NCBI GenBank assembly: GCA_949130485.1
Contig: OX422189.1
Location: forward strand, 9,842,492 to 9,906,491
Direction: 5' to 3'
Length of the DNA stretch: 64,000 nt
DNA from: Agelas oroides
Lineage: Eukaryota; Porifera; Demospongiae; Agelasida; Agelasidae
Shown here: piece by piece, positions 10,669-22,251 of the stretch
Layout of the letters: each line of letters starts with the position of its first letter
How positions within the stretch are numbered: the first letter of the stretch is position 1
Notes under the pieces: model-generated
Databases searched by the model: none
What the model was told of the DNA's origin: nothing
The model's input: the letters and a program-made list of their open reading frames with translations, nothing else
Program-made: the position numbers and the translations under genes

Positions 10669-12940
10669 CTAGATGGTGATGGATCCCAGGAATACAGTCT
10701 TGACACGCTTTCTCAGGTCATCCCTCCCACCAACCACTAACAGTCGGTTGGATGATAGCTGTACTGCGGTGCAGGCATAGCGTGGCTCTGGTAGATCCCC
10801 AGTGGCTCTGACCCAGGAGTTAGTGAGGGGGAGGAAAACGTGGACTGCTGGGAAGGCAGGGGGTTTGTCATCCCATCCTCCCACAGCTAAAAGGCTTCCA
10901 CTCAGGCTTGCTGCAGTGGACCACTTCAGTGGGGTGTCAGGGAGGGTCTTCCAGACTGACACGGGGCTAGCTGACTCGTGAGTGGGTGAGATGGCTTTCT
11001 GAATGAGGTCAGTAAGAGGAGTGTACTGGACTGTGGTTAGGGACTTACCACCGGAACCACCTCCCCCCAGTAGGTACCAGGTGTCCACAATGGTGACAGA
11101 GGTCATGCCCCCACAAGGTACAGGTAGTGGGTCAGCAGTGTGCCACTGAGAGGTTTCACTGCTGAACACCTCCACAGTGGTACAGGACACAGCCTTGTCA
11201 TCCTTGATACCAGTAGCTCCCCCACTGGCAACGATGGCAGACTTGGTGGTGGCAACTGAAAGGCGAAATCTAGCAGTTGGCATGGATTTGAGGAACTCCT
11301 CCCATTTGTGGGATTGTTGTTTGAAGCGATACAGCTTACCAGTGACACCAATACCTGGTTGTTCTTTGAAGCGATACACTTTACCAGTAAAACCACCCTT
11401 TCGTATCCTACCCCCCACTGTGATGAGGTTTCCTCCATACTGAGCCATGGCAAAGAAGATCACTTGGCAAGGAGGGAGACGGCTCCACTCATCCCTGGAT
11501 GTGTCATACTGGAATACCTGAACCTCAACATTCTCAGTAGCACCCCCTCCAACATAGACCTTCTCCCCTATCACAATAGCTTGTGGTTTGTCCATCCCCA
11601 CTGGCATATCAGCACACCTCTTCCACTGCAGCTTGGCCTGGGGGTGGAGGAGCTGGGGCTGGAGGGAAGGAAAACATTAGTATATTGTAGCTAACTCCTT
11701 TTAATATATAGTTATGTCTTGGTAGCTAACTTGTGTCACTTGTAACACAACTACTTCCCTGTATGTACTCGTGTACCTGGATTTGTATATCAGGCTCTCT
11801 GGTATGGCTGTGGTGACTGTGTGTCTGTTGTGAGTGTCTTCGAACTGATAGTGACTCAATTTCTGATCGGTTTGCCAGATTTGCAGCAGCCTCAAGACAC
11901 TTGATTTCTGATTGACTTCTTTGTGTGAGGGAGTCAATTTCTGACTGGTATGTATCAGTGAGGGTCTGAATACGTGCTTCAAACTGGTGAACCATCGTCT
12001 GGAGCTGCTGAAGCATTTCGACTCGGTTGGTGAATGGCTGAGGGAGTGCTGATAGAATGGTGTTGATTTGATCAAGGAGGGCTGGAGCCTCAGGTCTTTG
12101 AGCTGGCATGTTGCTGAGGCACTGGTGAATCACGGCCATGAGAGGATGATCATTACCAATCTCCTTGAGATACTCTGCCCAGTGCTCGACTTCAGAGAGA
12201 GGGATGATTGCATCTGTGCTTTGTGGATCAGGACGAAAAGCATCCTCAGGAAATGGCCACCTTCCACAGAGGGTGTGGATGATCAGGACACCATAGGAGT
12301 AGATGTCAATCTTTGTAGTGTACTTTGGTTTTGTTGTGAGAGCCTCTGGTGGCATGTAGCAGGGGGTGCCCGGTGCTTTGGTCTGTGTCATCTGGGTCAT
12401 TCGGGCAGGAGTTAGGTTAAGGATCTTTGCTACCCCCAGGTCTGAGAGTTTGGCATTCATGTTGGATGTGAGAAGCACATTATTGGCTGAGAGATCACGG
12501 TGTATTATCGGTGGGGATCTCTCGTGCAAGAAGCACAGGCCAAGGGCGACGTCACGCAGTATTCCATAGCTGATCTCCTCAGGTAGGACACCATACCTTT
12601 CCAAACAGGCAGACAGTGTGGTGTGGAGGTACTCCATCACCAGTACAGGTAGCTGGGAGCCCCGCTCAAACCACACACCAAGGAACTGCACAACACACGG
12701 ATGGTGCAGTCCACCTAGGAGTTCACATTCTTCTACAAACCGCTCCAACATGGCTGCCTTTTCATGGGGTGTGGCTGATTCGAACAAAATGCCATGGATC
12801 TTCTTGCCCACACATTTCAGACGGCGATACTCAAGTTCTTTCATCACTGCATAGGACCCATGCCCCACCTCTCTACCTGTATCACAAACCTCATCAAGTT
12901 CAAACCGTCTCAGAGTACCACCTGTACCTCCTGTGGCCAT
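10669..12940 (-). CDS. TKL-type kinase with coiled coil and C-terminal Kelch propeller
   Basis: Exon 1 is 12940-11777 (388 codons) and exon 2 is 11658-10669. The 118-bp intron has GT-AG ends and phase 0, and joins IQIQ to PQLLHPQAKLQWKRCAD, giving 717 residues. Kinase domain about 18-295: VGHGSYAV loop, VGKKIH lysine, HRDLSANN, DLG for DFG, APGTPCYMPPEAL. Residues about 300-375 form a heptad-rich coiled coil (EMLQQLQTMVHQFEARIQTL). The second exon encodes Kelch repeats with GG pairs (YVGGGA, LITVGGR, IVASGGA, YLLGGGG, LLAVGGW, LLVVGGR). Catalytic residues are kept, so it is probably an active Ser/Thr or dual-specificity kinase with a protein-binding Kelch domain. A small in-frame duplication in the Kelch part repeats GKVYRFK/GKLYRFK (11318-11395). 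Confidence 0.85.
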
Positions 12941-13167
12941 CTTTGTGCTTCACCAAACACGGCAGAGAAATTTGAACTACATAAAGTGCCAAAAATGGAG
13001 CCTGCACAAAAGCAGGAGTGGTTTCCATGGCCAGAGAGTGGATTAATAACGTTAGCAATCTGTGAGTGGAATAATGAAGTCATGATGAATGTCTTAAGCA
13101 TATTCATAACATGTTTGGTAGTACTAAGGACAGCAATTTTGAAAAAAAATTTTAAGTGATGTGTCAT

Positions 13168-13508
13168 GTGATCAGAACATTAATTACATTCATAACCAAG
13201 TAGTTAACACAAAGGCTAGCTCAATACCAAATCAGGGGCGGATCCAGGATGTTCACAAAGGGTGGGGGGCTGGTGCATGGTGATGGAACATGCTTAGGTG
13301 GCCGATATCTGTGCAATTGCCTTATCTGTAGTTTAAAACCATAATGGTTACTATAGGCAAGAAAGCACCGGGGTACACAGACTCAACATCACAGAACACT
13401 GTTCACACCAGTAGAAGAGGAGATCATACAATCCCAATATAGTGGAAGAAGACTTGTCACGCGAAAATCAAATGCCAAAAATGGTCCTCTCTTGCCAACA
13501 ATCCTAGA
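13168..13508. other. intergenic stretch, nothing recognised
   Basis: Between the kinase-Kelch start and the end of the NERD-helicase gene (both minus strand). No open frame or repeat of note was seen. Confidence 0.4.
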
Positions 13509-15575
13509 TTAATCCCACATCCACTCAATTATAATCAGTCTGGTCACAGCGCGTGAACTTGGGATGTAAACCACTTCAGGCATCATGCAGACAACAATCA
13601 CTACTGGCCACTCATAAGATCGAGCATTGTCACCCTCGTCAACCACCACTGCATTCTCAGTACTCCCAATACAACATACTGGTATTCCAGCCTTCTCTAA
13701 GAAAGATGAAAGCTCATCAATCGGGCAGGTTCCAGCCTCTAACAAGACGGCAACTTTGTAGTAGTAATAATTGTCATCCTCCTTAGCCCACATATTGATT
13801 TCATCCTGGACAATTTTGCTGCAATAAAGGTAGCGACTTTCATCTGAGCCTATTGCTTCTTTTTTCGTGACTTGTGGCCCACTAACACGGTGACCTAGGT
13901 GGACAGGATGATCCCAGAATTTCCTAAAATCATCTGCTGCTTGCTGTGAAACACCTGCTCTAGGCTGATCGGTCATTTCAGAAGAAAGATCGCTGAAAGA
14001 GTTCCTGGTTAGGGGCTGCTGCAGAAATTTATACACCTCAGAAGTACACCTCATAACTGTGGTCAGGCTTGGGACATGAGTGCAACCATGGTCTTTGTGC
14101 AATGTTGAAAGAAAATCGGGAACATTAAACGAAAATTTAAATCCAGAAGGAAATTGATTAACATCATACGCAATCCACTGGTAGCATTGAACATCATTGT
14201 GTTTTGCTAAGAAACTTTTGAAAGAATCCAATAATTCTTGTTTTCTTATGTTGAGAAGTACTTGAAACTCATCAACGAAAACATGAAGTTTTATATGCTC
14301 TGGATACTTGATATCCATGTTAGCAAATCCTGTGTAATCAACAACATCTACATTCTCGGAAACCTTATTTCGTGCAAAAAATTCAGCGTACAACTTATCG
14401 AGGGGAGATGGTACAATCACCACCACCTTTTCTTGGTGCTTTGCACATTCCAGTGCTTTGTGCTGCAACAGAATAGTTTTCCCGCTACCTGGAGCTCCAC
14501 AGAATATTTGCCGGGTTGGACCCTCCCATATCCTTAGCTGCTCTGGATTCAAGAACAGAAACTGCTTTGTCAAGATGGCTAATTCCGGCCTTTCAGTCTT
14601 CACAACAGCTGAAACTACATCAATGGGCTTGCCTTGCCTCCTCTTCTTTTCTTGTTGATTGTAGCTTTTCTCAAGAAACTTTTGCTTATCAATCTTTTCA
14701 AAGACCTCTGTACATGCATCCCTGGGTATCAGTGCCATGGCATTAATGACACTTCTTTGGCCCACTAATACAGCAACCAACTTCAGCATTTCACCTTCTT
14801 CCTCTTTGTTAAAACATTTCTCACCAAAATGCTCTGTCCACCACTGTTCAAAGGCGTTTGGATGGTCATGATTTCCTAAATTTTCACGTCGAAGGTCGAT
14901 GTATCCATCTATAGATTTTTGACGATGTGCACTCATATTGGGAAAAGCAACAACTTTGTAGACAGGAATATGCCTGCCTGCAGCTGTAGCATGTAAGAGT
15001 GCCAGAATGAATTGCTCTCCCACTTGCAGCTGCTCCATAGCTTTTTCATATCGGTCCTTTTTGAAGATCCCTCTTGCTTTCACTTCAAGGAGAATGATAC
15101 CCACACGTTTGTGTACCACAATGAAGTCAACTTCTCGTGTAAGATCGTTTTTCATGAGATCTGCCTGAAGTGATTGCTCCAAGTCTTTTGCTCCTTTTCT
15201 GGAAAGAACTTCTTTGGTAAAGTCCTTGAATTCAAACTTTGTGAACACAAACATTGGCTGCCTCTTTTCTCTTCCAAACTTCTCAAGGGGGCGGAAAATT
15301 TTCAGTTCAGCTTCGTCTCCCTTTAAATCAGCCTTTAAATCCTTATTGAAAGGAAGAGCGCCAGATGCTTTACCAGTAGGAGATAGATAACGATATTGAA
15401 ACCAAGGGGGGAACATGCGTGTCTCATCGGCTGACTTCCAATCGGGAAAGATCCTATCAAGGTGTGCAACACAGGCATCTTCAAACTCGCTCTGACTGAA
15501 GTATTCGTTAGAGGGTCCTTTCACTACAGCATCAGGCATACCCGTTCCTTCCTCGTGCTTTCGTTCTCGCGACAT
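13509..15575 (-). CDS. NERD nuclease-like domain fused to SF1 (UvrD-like) helicase, intronless
   Basis: 688 residues in one exon, starting with ATG at 15575. The N-terminal half carries a NERD-type core: REVDFIVVH followed by IILLEVKARG (about residues 147-169), the D...E-x-K signature of restriction-like nucleases. The C-terminal half has Walker A GAPGSGKT (about 360-367), Walker B HVFVDEFQ (about 437) and a C-terminal SRAVTRLIII that resembles helicase motif VI. NERD-helicase fusions are common in bacteria, sometimes in defence or plasmid contexts; the role in animals is unknown to me. A long intronless frame among spliced neighbours is compatible with horizontal transfer or retroposition, but neither is shown. 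It ends shortly after motif VI, somewhat shorter than a full UvrD helicase. It is divergently oriented to the SnoaL-like gene, with about 400 bp between starts. Confidence 0.75.
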   Translation of the reverse strand: MSRERKHEEGTGMPDAVVKGPSNEYFSQSEFEDACVAHLDRIFPDWKSADETRMFPPWFQYRYLSPTGKASGALPFNKDLKADLKGDEAELKIFRPLEKFGREKRQPMFVFTKFEFKDFTKEVLSRKGAKDLEQSLQADLMKNDLTREVDFIVVHKRVGIILLEVKARGIFKKDRYEKAMEQLQVGEQFILALLHATAAGRHIPVYKVVAFPNMSAHRQKSIDGYIDLRRENLGNHDHPNAFEQWWTEHFGEKCFNKEEEGEMLKLVAVLVGQRSVINAMALIPRDACTEVFEKIDKQKFLEKSYNQQEKKRRQGKPIDVVSAVVKTERPELAILTKQFLFLNPEQLRIWEGPTRQIFCGAPGSGKTILLQHKALECAKHQEKVVVIVPSPLDKLYAEFFARNKVSENVDVVDYTGFANMDIKYPEHIKLHVFVDEFQVLLNIRKQELLDSFKSFLAKHNDVQCYQWIAYDVNQFPSGFKFSFNVPDFLSTLHKDHGCTHVPSLTTVMRCTSEVYKFLQQPLTRNSFSDLSSEMTDQPRAGVSQQAADDFRKFWDHPVHLGHRVSGPQVTKKEAIGSDESRYLYCSKIVQDEINMWAKEDDNYYYYKVAVLLEAGTCPIDELSSFLEKAGIPVCCIGSTENAVVVDEGDNARSYEWPVVIVVCMMPEVVYIPSSRAVTRLIIIEWMWD

Positions 15576-15982
15576 ATTTGAAGAAGACTATTTAACAGTC
15601 AGCTTCTCCCTCAAAAATCGGAAAATCTTCGCTGAGACCCTATGAACACTCAATACACTCACTGCAGTCCGTGTTTCATCCGACCGCTAGTAGTACCGCG
15701 TGGCCAGACGATCTGGCCATTGCTGTCAAGTTAGACAGGGATTGCCTTACAAGCGCGCGCCGCACTAGCTAGCTCCACCCATCATTTTGACCATCACATG
15801 TGACCGAGAACTTCCGAGAAGTCAGAAGAACCATGAGTAGTAAGCTACAGCAGTTCTGTGTAGTTCTAGAGCTACTACTTGTTGTTGAAAAGCTCACGCT
15901 AGTCTTATGATGTCGTTTTTTGTAGCCGTTCCTCCGTTTATATTATAGCGCACACACACTGCCACGCCCTCTCCTAGATCTG
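15576..15982. promoter_or_regulatory. shared upstream region between two divergent genes
   Basis: This 407-bp gap separates the NERD-helicase start (minus) from the SnoaL-like start (plus) and would hold both promoters. No clear TATA box was seen. Confidence 0.35.
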
Positions 15983-17395
15983 ATGAGCGAGATTGAGGCA
16001 GCCAACCTCAAGTTTATGACTGCCTTCGGCAAGCAGGACGCCACCGGCCTCTCTGAACTCTACACAGAGGACTGCAAGCTCATGCCAACTGGCACCGATG
16101 TGCTCTTTGGGAGAGAAGGTGCATATGTCTGTGTAGTCTCGCAGAGCTAGACTCTCACCTTTTGTGTGAGAGTCTGGCTCCGCGAGACTAATGTCTGTGT
16201 GCGGTCATCTTGAATACCAGAATGGAATCCCATACACTAGTCTGGACCCCAGACCCTTCTGGCTACGCAAGGAAGAGTCTGGGGGATAACTTTGCCCAGA
16301 AGTGTCTTGAACGCTGGAATGCTGCCGTCAGTGTTGATGAGGGAAATAACGCCACTTTGTGACATGACAGTTTGAAAATTGGAGTAGTACCTGACCAATT
16401 GCGTTGAAGATCTGAGAACGAACTTTACAGGTTTTAAAAACTATGGCATTAAGGTTATTCCCCACTTCCTCACACGGCCAGAAGGGTCTGGGGTCCAGAC
16501 TAGGCTGTGCCACTGAGTAGTAGCCCAACCTTTCTGTGTGTGGGGAGGAGAGGAAAGGTCTGGTGGTGAATAACTTATATGCAGTCATTGCGACAGATCC
16601 ACATTCTGCCATATATTGACAAAGTGCTTCCTTTGCTTCAGTAAATCGAAGTTAGTCTGGTGCCCAAACCCCAAGACTAGCACACACCATTCTTTCCCTC
16701 ACTTCCTTCCTCCAATCCTTTGTCCCCACTCTCCCTCACAGGTGTTGTCAGTGTGTTTTCGGGCGTGATGAAGTCTGCTACCAGCGTCCTCCTAAAGATT
16801 GACGAGGTCGGCCCTATGGACTCCGCTGGGGATATGGCGTACGAGAGGAGCCACTACACCTTCTATGACAAAGACGGAAATGTCTTTGACCATGGCAAGT
16901 GAGTGCTGTCATCTCCTACCAGTGACCCTACTCTCCACTTACTTCATGAACTCATAGAAAGAAGTGCAGTTTTATGACACTGCTTAATATTTTTGTTAGC
17001 ACATGCATGTACACACATACACATACCTGCGTACACACACAACTATAGCCTTTCCCCACCTGTTGTCACACATTTAGTATGCAACAAAACTTTAGTCTCG
17101 TTCCCAGACCTACCCAGCTGTCTAGCTCTCACTTGCTGTTGACAAGTGGGAAGAGCCTGGGAATGATGCTAACAAAACCAAACCAAGAAACAATCAAGGC
17201 TACCCATGGATCAGACTAGACACATACAAACTTGCACACGTACTACATGTGCATATAAGCATACCACACACATGCACAGTATTTATATTATGCTACATTA
17301 CACACAGGTATGTTGTGATCTGGAAGAAGGTGCAATCGACCTGGTATCTCTACATTGACATCTTCAATAGCAACACGCCTCCCTCCACCCAGTGA
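15983..17395 (+). CDS. SnoaL/DUF4440-like (NTF2-fold) small protein
   Basis: Three exons, 15983-16118, 16742-16898 and 17308-17395, join in phases 1 and 2 to give 126 residues plus TGA. The sequence MSEIEAANLKFMTAFGKQDA followed by GLSELYTEDCKLMPTG is typical of the SnoaL/DUF4440 NTF2-like fold: helix, then the LYTEDx-MPTG motif. Later come a strand with YERSHYTFYDKDGNV and a closing YVVIWKKVQSTWYLYIDIFN, the usual W-K...W.i..D.fN ending. Family members are small cone-shaped proteins that bind hydrophobic ligands or isomerise substrates; the substrate is not predictable here. Splice borders are canonical. Intron 1 holds two foldback elements. A partial copy of exon 2 and its donor lies at 21955-22050. 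Confidence 0.8.
16134..16190. mobile_element. TAGTCTCG-ended foldback MITE with 9-bp duplication
   Basis: A 57-bp element from TAGTCTCGCAGAG to CTCCGCGAGACTA, flanked by perfect ATGTCTGTG repeats (16125-16133 and 16191-16199). It lies in intron 1 of the SnoaL-like gene. Confidence 0.85.
16240..16505. mobile_element. foldback element with AGTCTGGACCCCAGACCCTT ends
   Basis: The left arm AGTCTGGACCCCAGACCCTT and the right arm's reverse complement agree over about 24 bp. The interior has no coding potential. Related sequence occurs at 10310-10440. Confidence 0.6.
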
Positions 17396-17584
17396 GGAGG
17401 AGGAGAGGCTGTGAACTCTGAACCATACATCTGTCTAGACTTGTGTATGTGTGTCTCTATGATGGCATAATATTGTTCCCATGCCTCCCCCATTCTGTAG
17501 CAGCTGTGTTGTGTTGACCTTGGACGAGTGGTAGCTAACATTGGTTTCTTTATTTGGTGATTTTTCTCTTTTTACTTGTTGAAA

Positions 17585-17825
17585 TTGTGAGGTTTATACT
17601 GGATGATGTTTGCAGAATAGCATCTCAGAAGATGTTAATTCAAGGCACTGCTGACCAAAATGTAAGGTGGATACTGGCTGTGTCTAGCCTCATTCCCGCC
17701 CAGCTTTCCGTCACTTGCAGTACAAGGTTTATACCGGCTGAAATTAGATATATGTTTGCAGCAAAGCATACAACAAATTCAAGGCACTGCTCACCAAAAT
17801 GTAAGGTAGACACTGGCTGTATCTA
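17585..17825 (+). repeat. two diverged ~100-bp direct repeats split by a MITE half
   Basis: About 17588-17690 and 17726-17825 share AGGTTTATAC, TCAAGGCACTGCTSACCAAA and GTGGATACTGGCTGTGTCTA-like blocks. Between them is half of a TAGCCTCAT-type foldback element (CCGCCCAGCTTTCCGTC). Confidence 0.5.
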
Positions 17826-18019
17826 TTAGTTACTTACTATGCCAAATTCAAAATAACCAAGTACCCTGTATACATATACCAAGTGGCAATTATAAAATTT
17901 CAGGCTGTTTGATAATTGGAGTGAGTAAGAGTTACAGTCAATTACAGGCAATGGCAACCTTCTAAGGCCACCTCCCAATTGCATCGGCAAGCAGGAGTTC
18001 TATAAATGGTTTCTAAGTG

Positions 18020-18025
18020 TTTATT
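18020..18025 (-). promoter_or_regulatory. polyadenylation signal AATAAA
   Basis: TTTATT on the plus strand reads AATAAA on the minus strand, 19 nt past the stop codon of the kinase-Kelch gene. Confidence 0.5.
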
Positions 18026-18043
18026 AGTAGCTAGTACACTATC

Positions 18044-20931
18044 CTAGAGGGTGATGGATCCCAGAAATACAGTCTTGGTGATCTTGCCCTGGTTATCTCT
18101 CCCACCAACCACTAACAGTTGGTTGGATGATAGCAGTACTGCAGTGCAGTTATAGCATGGCTCTGGTAGATCCCCAGTGGTGACCCTGACCCAAGAGTTG
18201 GTGAGGGGGAAGAAGACATGGACTGCGTGGGAGGCAGAGGTTTTGTCACTTCTCCCTCCCAATGCTAGGAGGTTTCCACTCAGGCTTGCTGCAGCAGAAC
18301 TCTTCAGTGGGGTGTCAGGGAGGGTCTTCCAGACTAACATGTGGCTAGCTGGTGGGGTGAATCTCTGAACAGCAAGAGGATTCTGAACAAGAGTGGCAAG
18401 AGGGTTGTACAGCACACCGGTTATGTCTTTACCATCAGTACCGGTTCCCCCTAGTAGGTACCAGATGTCTGCAATGGTGACAGAAGTCCTACCCCAACAA
18501 GGTACAGGTAGGGGATCAGCAGTGTGCCACTGAAAGGTTTCACTGCTGTACACCTCCACAGTGGCACAGAGCACAGGCTTGCCATCCCTGACGTCAGTGA
18601 CACCCCCACTGGCAACAATGGCAGACTGGGTGGTGGCAACTGAAAGGTGAGCTCTAGCAGTCGGCATGGGTTTGAGCAACTCCTCCCATTTCTGAGATTC
18701 TTCTTTGAAGCGGTACACCTTCCCACAGATAGTACCATTTTGCATCACACCTCCCACTGTAATGAGGCTTCCCATGAATTGGGCCATGGCAAAACCAACC
18801 ATGTGGTGGTGAGGGAGACGGCTCCACTCATTCCTGGATGGGTCATACTGGAAGACCTGTTTACGATCCTCACTAAGCTCAGTACCTCCCCCTCCAATGT
18901 AGACCTTCTCCCCCGTCACAACAGCCTGTGTCTTGGTCATCCCTACTGGCATGTCAGCACACTTTTTCCACCGTAGCTTGGCCTGGGGGTGGAGGAGCTG
19001 GGGCTGGAGGGAGGGAACAATGTTGGTATAGTAGTAGGCTAGTAGGCTATTCTGAATCTCACTGTTTATAATGACATTTTAAAATTCACAATCCAATTCA
19101 CATTCGGAAGTAACAACAGTGACGTATCTAGGGTGTATACGTATATTGGTGTGGCTTAACAAAGTGCGCAAAGCACACGATGCAGGTGGTTCTGGAGGTA
19201 TGCTTCCCCAGGAAACTTTGAAATCTACACACTCTGAGATCACTTCTGGTGACTTTTGACCCTGCCTGGACGAATTCTTCAGGGCATCCATTTTCTGATG
19301 CTGTGAAGCTTTTCCTGTGTTTTATAGGCTAACAAAGTGCATCTCATTGCAACAGAGATGGACTCCAATGCAAAAGCCTCCTGTAGGCCGTGTAAAGTAA
19401 TGTTATGTCCTATTAGCCCCTCCCACGTGCTGCTTAGTTAATTAGCTAGGCAAAGGTCAGGAGACTTATTGGTGTGGCTTCAGCCATACCAAGAGTCTAT
19501 TACAATAATAAACTCTTGGCCATAGCTACTTAGCCACCACACTACTGGGTAACAATGATATTGGAACCAACCAGACTGTTTTCCCACTCAGCAAAAGTTA
19601 GTCTGACCATGCATGTGACTACTGTCATACATATCATGAACTACTGTTCTACTTCAGTGTAGCTAACATGCTAAAGACACAATACTACTTCAACTTCCCT
19701 GTATGTACTCGTGTACCTGGATTTGTATATCAGGGTCTCTGGTATGGCTGTGGTGACTGTGTGTCTGTTGTGAGGGGCTTTGAACAGATAGTCCCTCCAC
19801 CTCTGCCCTCAGTGACTCAATTTCTGATCGTTTTGCCAGATTTGTATCAGTGATGTGTGCTTCAAGAGACTTGATTTCTGATTGACTTGATTCAATTACA
19901 GATTGACTTCTTTGTGTGAGGGAGTCAATTTCTGAATGGTATGTATCAGTGAGGGTCTGAATACGTGCTTCAAACTGGTGAACCATCATCTGGAGCTGTT
20001 GAAGCATTTCGACTCGATTGGTGAATGGCTGAGGGAGTGCTGATAGAATTGTGTTGATCCGATTGAGAAGGGCTGAAGCCTCAGGTCTCTGAACTGGCGC
20101 ATTGCTGAGGCACTGGCGAACCAGAGTCGTGAGGGGATGGTCATTACCAATCTCCTGGAGATATTCTGCCCTGCGCTCAACTTCAGAGATTGGAATCACT
20201 GTATCTGGGTTTCGTGGATCAGGATGAAATGCATTCCCGGGAAATGGCCACCTTCCACAGAGGGTGTGGATGATCAAGACACCATAGGAGTAGATGTCGA
20301 TCTTTGAGGTGTACTTTGGTTTTGCTGTGAGAGCCTCTGGTGGCATGTAGCAGGGGGTGCCAGGTGCTTTGGTCTGTGTCATCTGGGTCATTCGGGCGGG
20401 GGTCAGGTTGAGGATCTTTGCCACCCCCAGGTCTGAAAGCTTGGCATTCATGTTGGATGTGAGAAGCACATTATTGGCTGAGAGATCACGGTGTATAATT
20501 GGTGGGGATCTTTCATGCAAGTAGCACAGCCCAAGGGCCACATCTCGCAGTATTTCAAAGCTGATCTCTTTGGGTAGGATGCCATACCTCTCCAGGCAGG
20601 CAGACAGGGTGGTGTGGAGGTACTCCATCACCAGTACAGGCAGCCTGGGGCCCTGTTCATACCACACACCGAGGAACTGCACGATACACGGGTGATGCAG
20701 ACCACTAAGGAGTTCACATTCACCTGCAAATCGCTCCAACATGGAAGCCTTCTCATGGGGCATGGCTGATTCAAACAAAACGCCATGGATCTTCTTGCCC
20801 ACACATTTCAGACCATGATACTCAAGCTCTTTCACCACAGCATATGACCCATGTCCCACCTCCCTACCTGTAACATGAACACCATCAAGTTCAAACCGTC
20901 TCAGAGCACCAGCTGCACCTCCTGTGGCCAT
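18044..20931 (-). CDS. TKL-type kinase with coiled coil and Kelch propeller (paralogue of the 10.7 kb gene)
   Basis: Exon 1 is 20931-19717 and exon 2 is 19003-18044, with a 713-bp GT-AG phase-0 intron, giving 724 residues. The ATG at 20931 (MATGGAAGALRRFELDGVHV) matches the paralogue; a GTG just upstream is not used. Kinase features: VGHGSYAV, VGKKIH, HRDLSANN, DLG, APGTPCYMPPEAL. The coiled coil is longer than in the paralogue (repeated SEIxSL heptads), followed by five or six Kelch GG repeats (YIGGGG, LITVGGV, IVASGGV, YLLGGTG, LLALGGR, LLVVGGR). The high kinase similarity to the 10.7 kb gene shows recent tandem duplication. The intron is six times longer than in the paralogue. Confidence 0.85.
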
Positions 20932-20939
20932 CACTGTGC

Positions 20940-21774
20940 TCCACTGACAGACAGATGCATCATATGATCTATGAAGCAGGAAGTGGTTATGAAGCTATGC
21001 ATAATAATGAAGGTCTCGGATATTAAATTACCTTCCAGGGTGCCCTTTACGAGAAAACCTAGATGCTCATTCGCTGGCCACAATCTTGTTTGTTACTAGA
21101 CTTGTTTTTGATACGTGACTGCTAATTGCTGTCTCGTTAGTTACAAATACTTGACTCTTTTCTCAGATTACAACAATGAAGCCATGCATTTTCCATGTAA
21201 GGTAATATATGGTATGTCATCTGTTGAAGTCCCCTAAATGTATGCATCCAACACAGCAGGGTAACTCCGTATAATGTCAATGTCTAAGGTCTGCCATTTA
21301 GTAGGGAGATTTACCCACACATGTACAATACAGTCTCACTAGTGTGGGGCTTGCTCAGGCTTGCCCTAATAAGGAATGTTTTTTTTTAACAAACAAACAA
21401 ACAACATAAGATAGGTACGCTGGTCAGATACTCCTTGTATTATTACACACTAACTATACGTATTTGTGTACAGTATATAAGCTATGTTGTTTGTGCAGAC
21501 TATATATTTGTTACAGTTTTACAATGACTTCAGAGTTAGTGTGTGGTTCAATTATACCACAGTTTATAGCTAGTCTAAATGATACCTGTGAGATAACAGA
21601 GAAAGTGATTAATTTATTGGGTTAGCCCATTCTGGTTCAGAGCCCTTCAATAAAGGATTAGATTTATAGCTATTTGGACCCTCCTTACCTCCCTCTTCCT
21701 TTTGGAAAGAGTTGGGGAGTTGCAATGAATATGATTAGTTTTTGCACCCCTTGTCTATACAGACAGGTCTAAAC
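20940..21774. other. intergenic stretch without a gene
   Basis: AT-rich. At about 21345-21372 there is a short GTGGGGCTTGCTCAGGCTTG copy of the end sequence of the 44-49 kb repeat units. Otherwise nothing was recognised. Confidence 0.4.
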
Positions 21775-21873
21775 TAGCCTCGAACCTGACTTTCCATTCC
21801 GGATTTTGTCTCGCAGATTTTTCTCCAAAGCTGCGAGACAAAAATCCGGAATGGAAAGCCGGGTTCGAGGCTA
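21775..21873. mobile_element. TAGCCTCG-ended foldback MITE with 9-bp duplication
   Basis: A 99-bp near-perfect palindrome (TAGCCTCGAACCTGACTTTC ... CGAGGCTA) flanked by perfect GGTCTAAAC repeats (21766-21774 and 21874-21882). Confidence 0.85.
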
Positions 21874-21954
21874 GGTCTAAACCACATTTGCCACCACCTT
21901 TGACCTTTGACCTTTTGCAGTGGGAGTAGTGTTTTATGTACAAACACATCACTC

Positions 21955-22050
21955 AGTCCAGAGGAGCCACTTCTATGACAAAGACGGAAATGTCTTTGAC
22001 CATGGCAAGTGAGTGTGGTCATCTCCTAGGAGTGACCCTACCCTCCACCA
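21955..22050 (+). pseudogene. copy of SnoaL-like exon 2 end and its donor
   Basis: The sequence for FYDKDGNVFDHG and the following GTGAGTG donor and intron start (matching about 16850-16950) is repeated here, out of context. It is a partial duplication without the other exons. Confidence 0.75.
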
Positions 22051-22251
22051 TGCTTACTTCATGAACTCACAAAGAGGCTGTCATTTATACTAAGGGATAG
22101 CTTCTTTCTCAGGCCTGGAAATGAGGCAAACTAGGGAGATGTTTGGTGTTATAGAGATTTTATAAGCACACACACGCACATTGATAAAAGTGCAAAATGG
22201 TTATTGTTATATATAATGAGGATTGGGGTCACAAAGAAAAGGTCAACTGCT

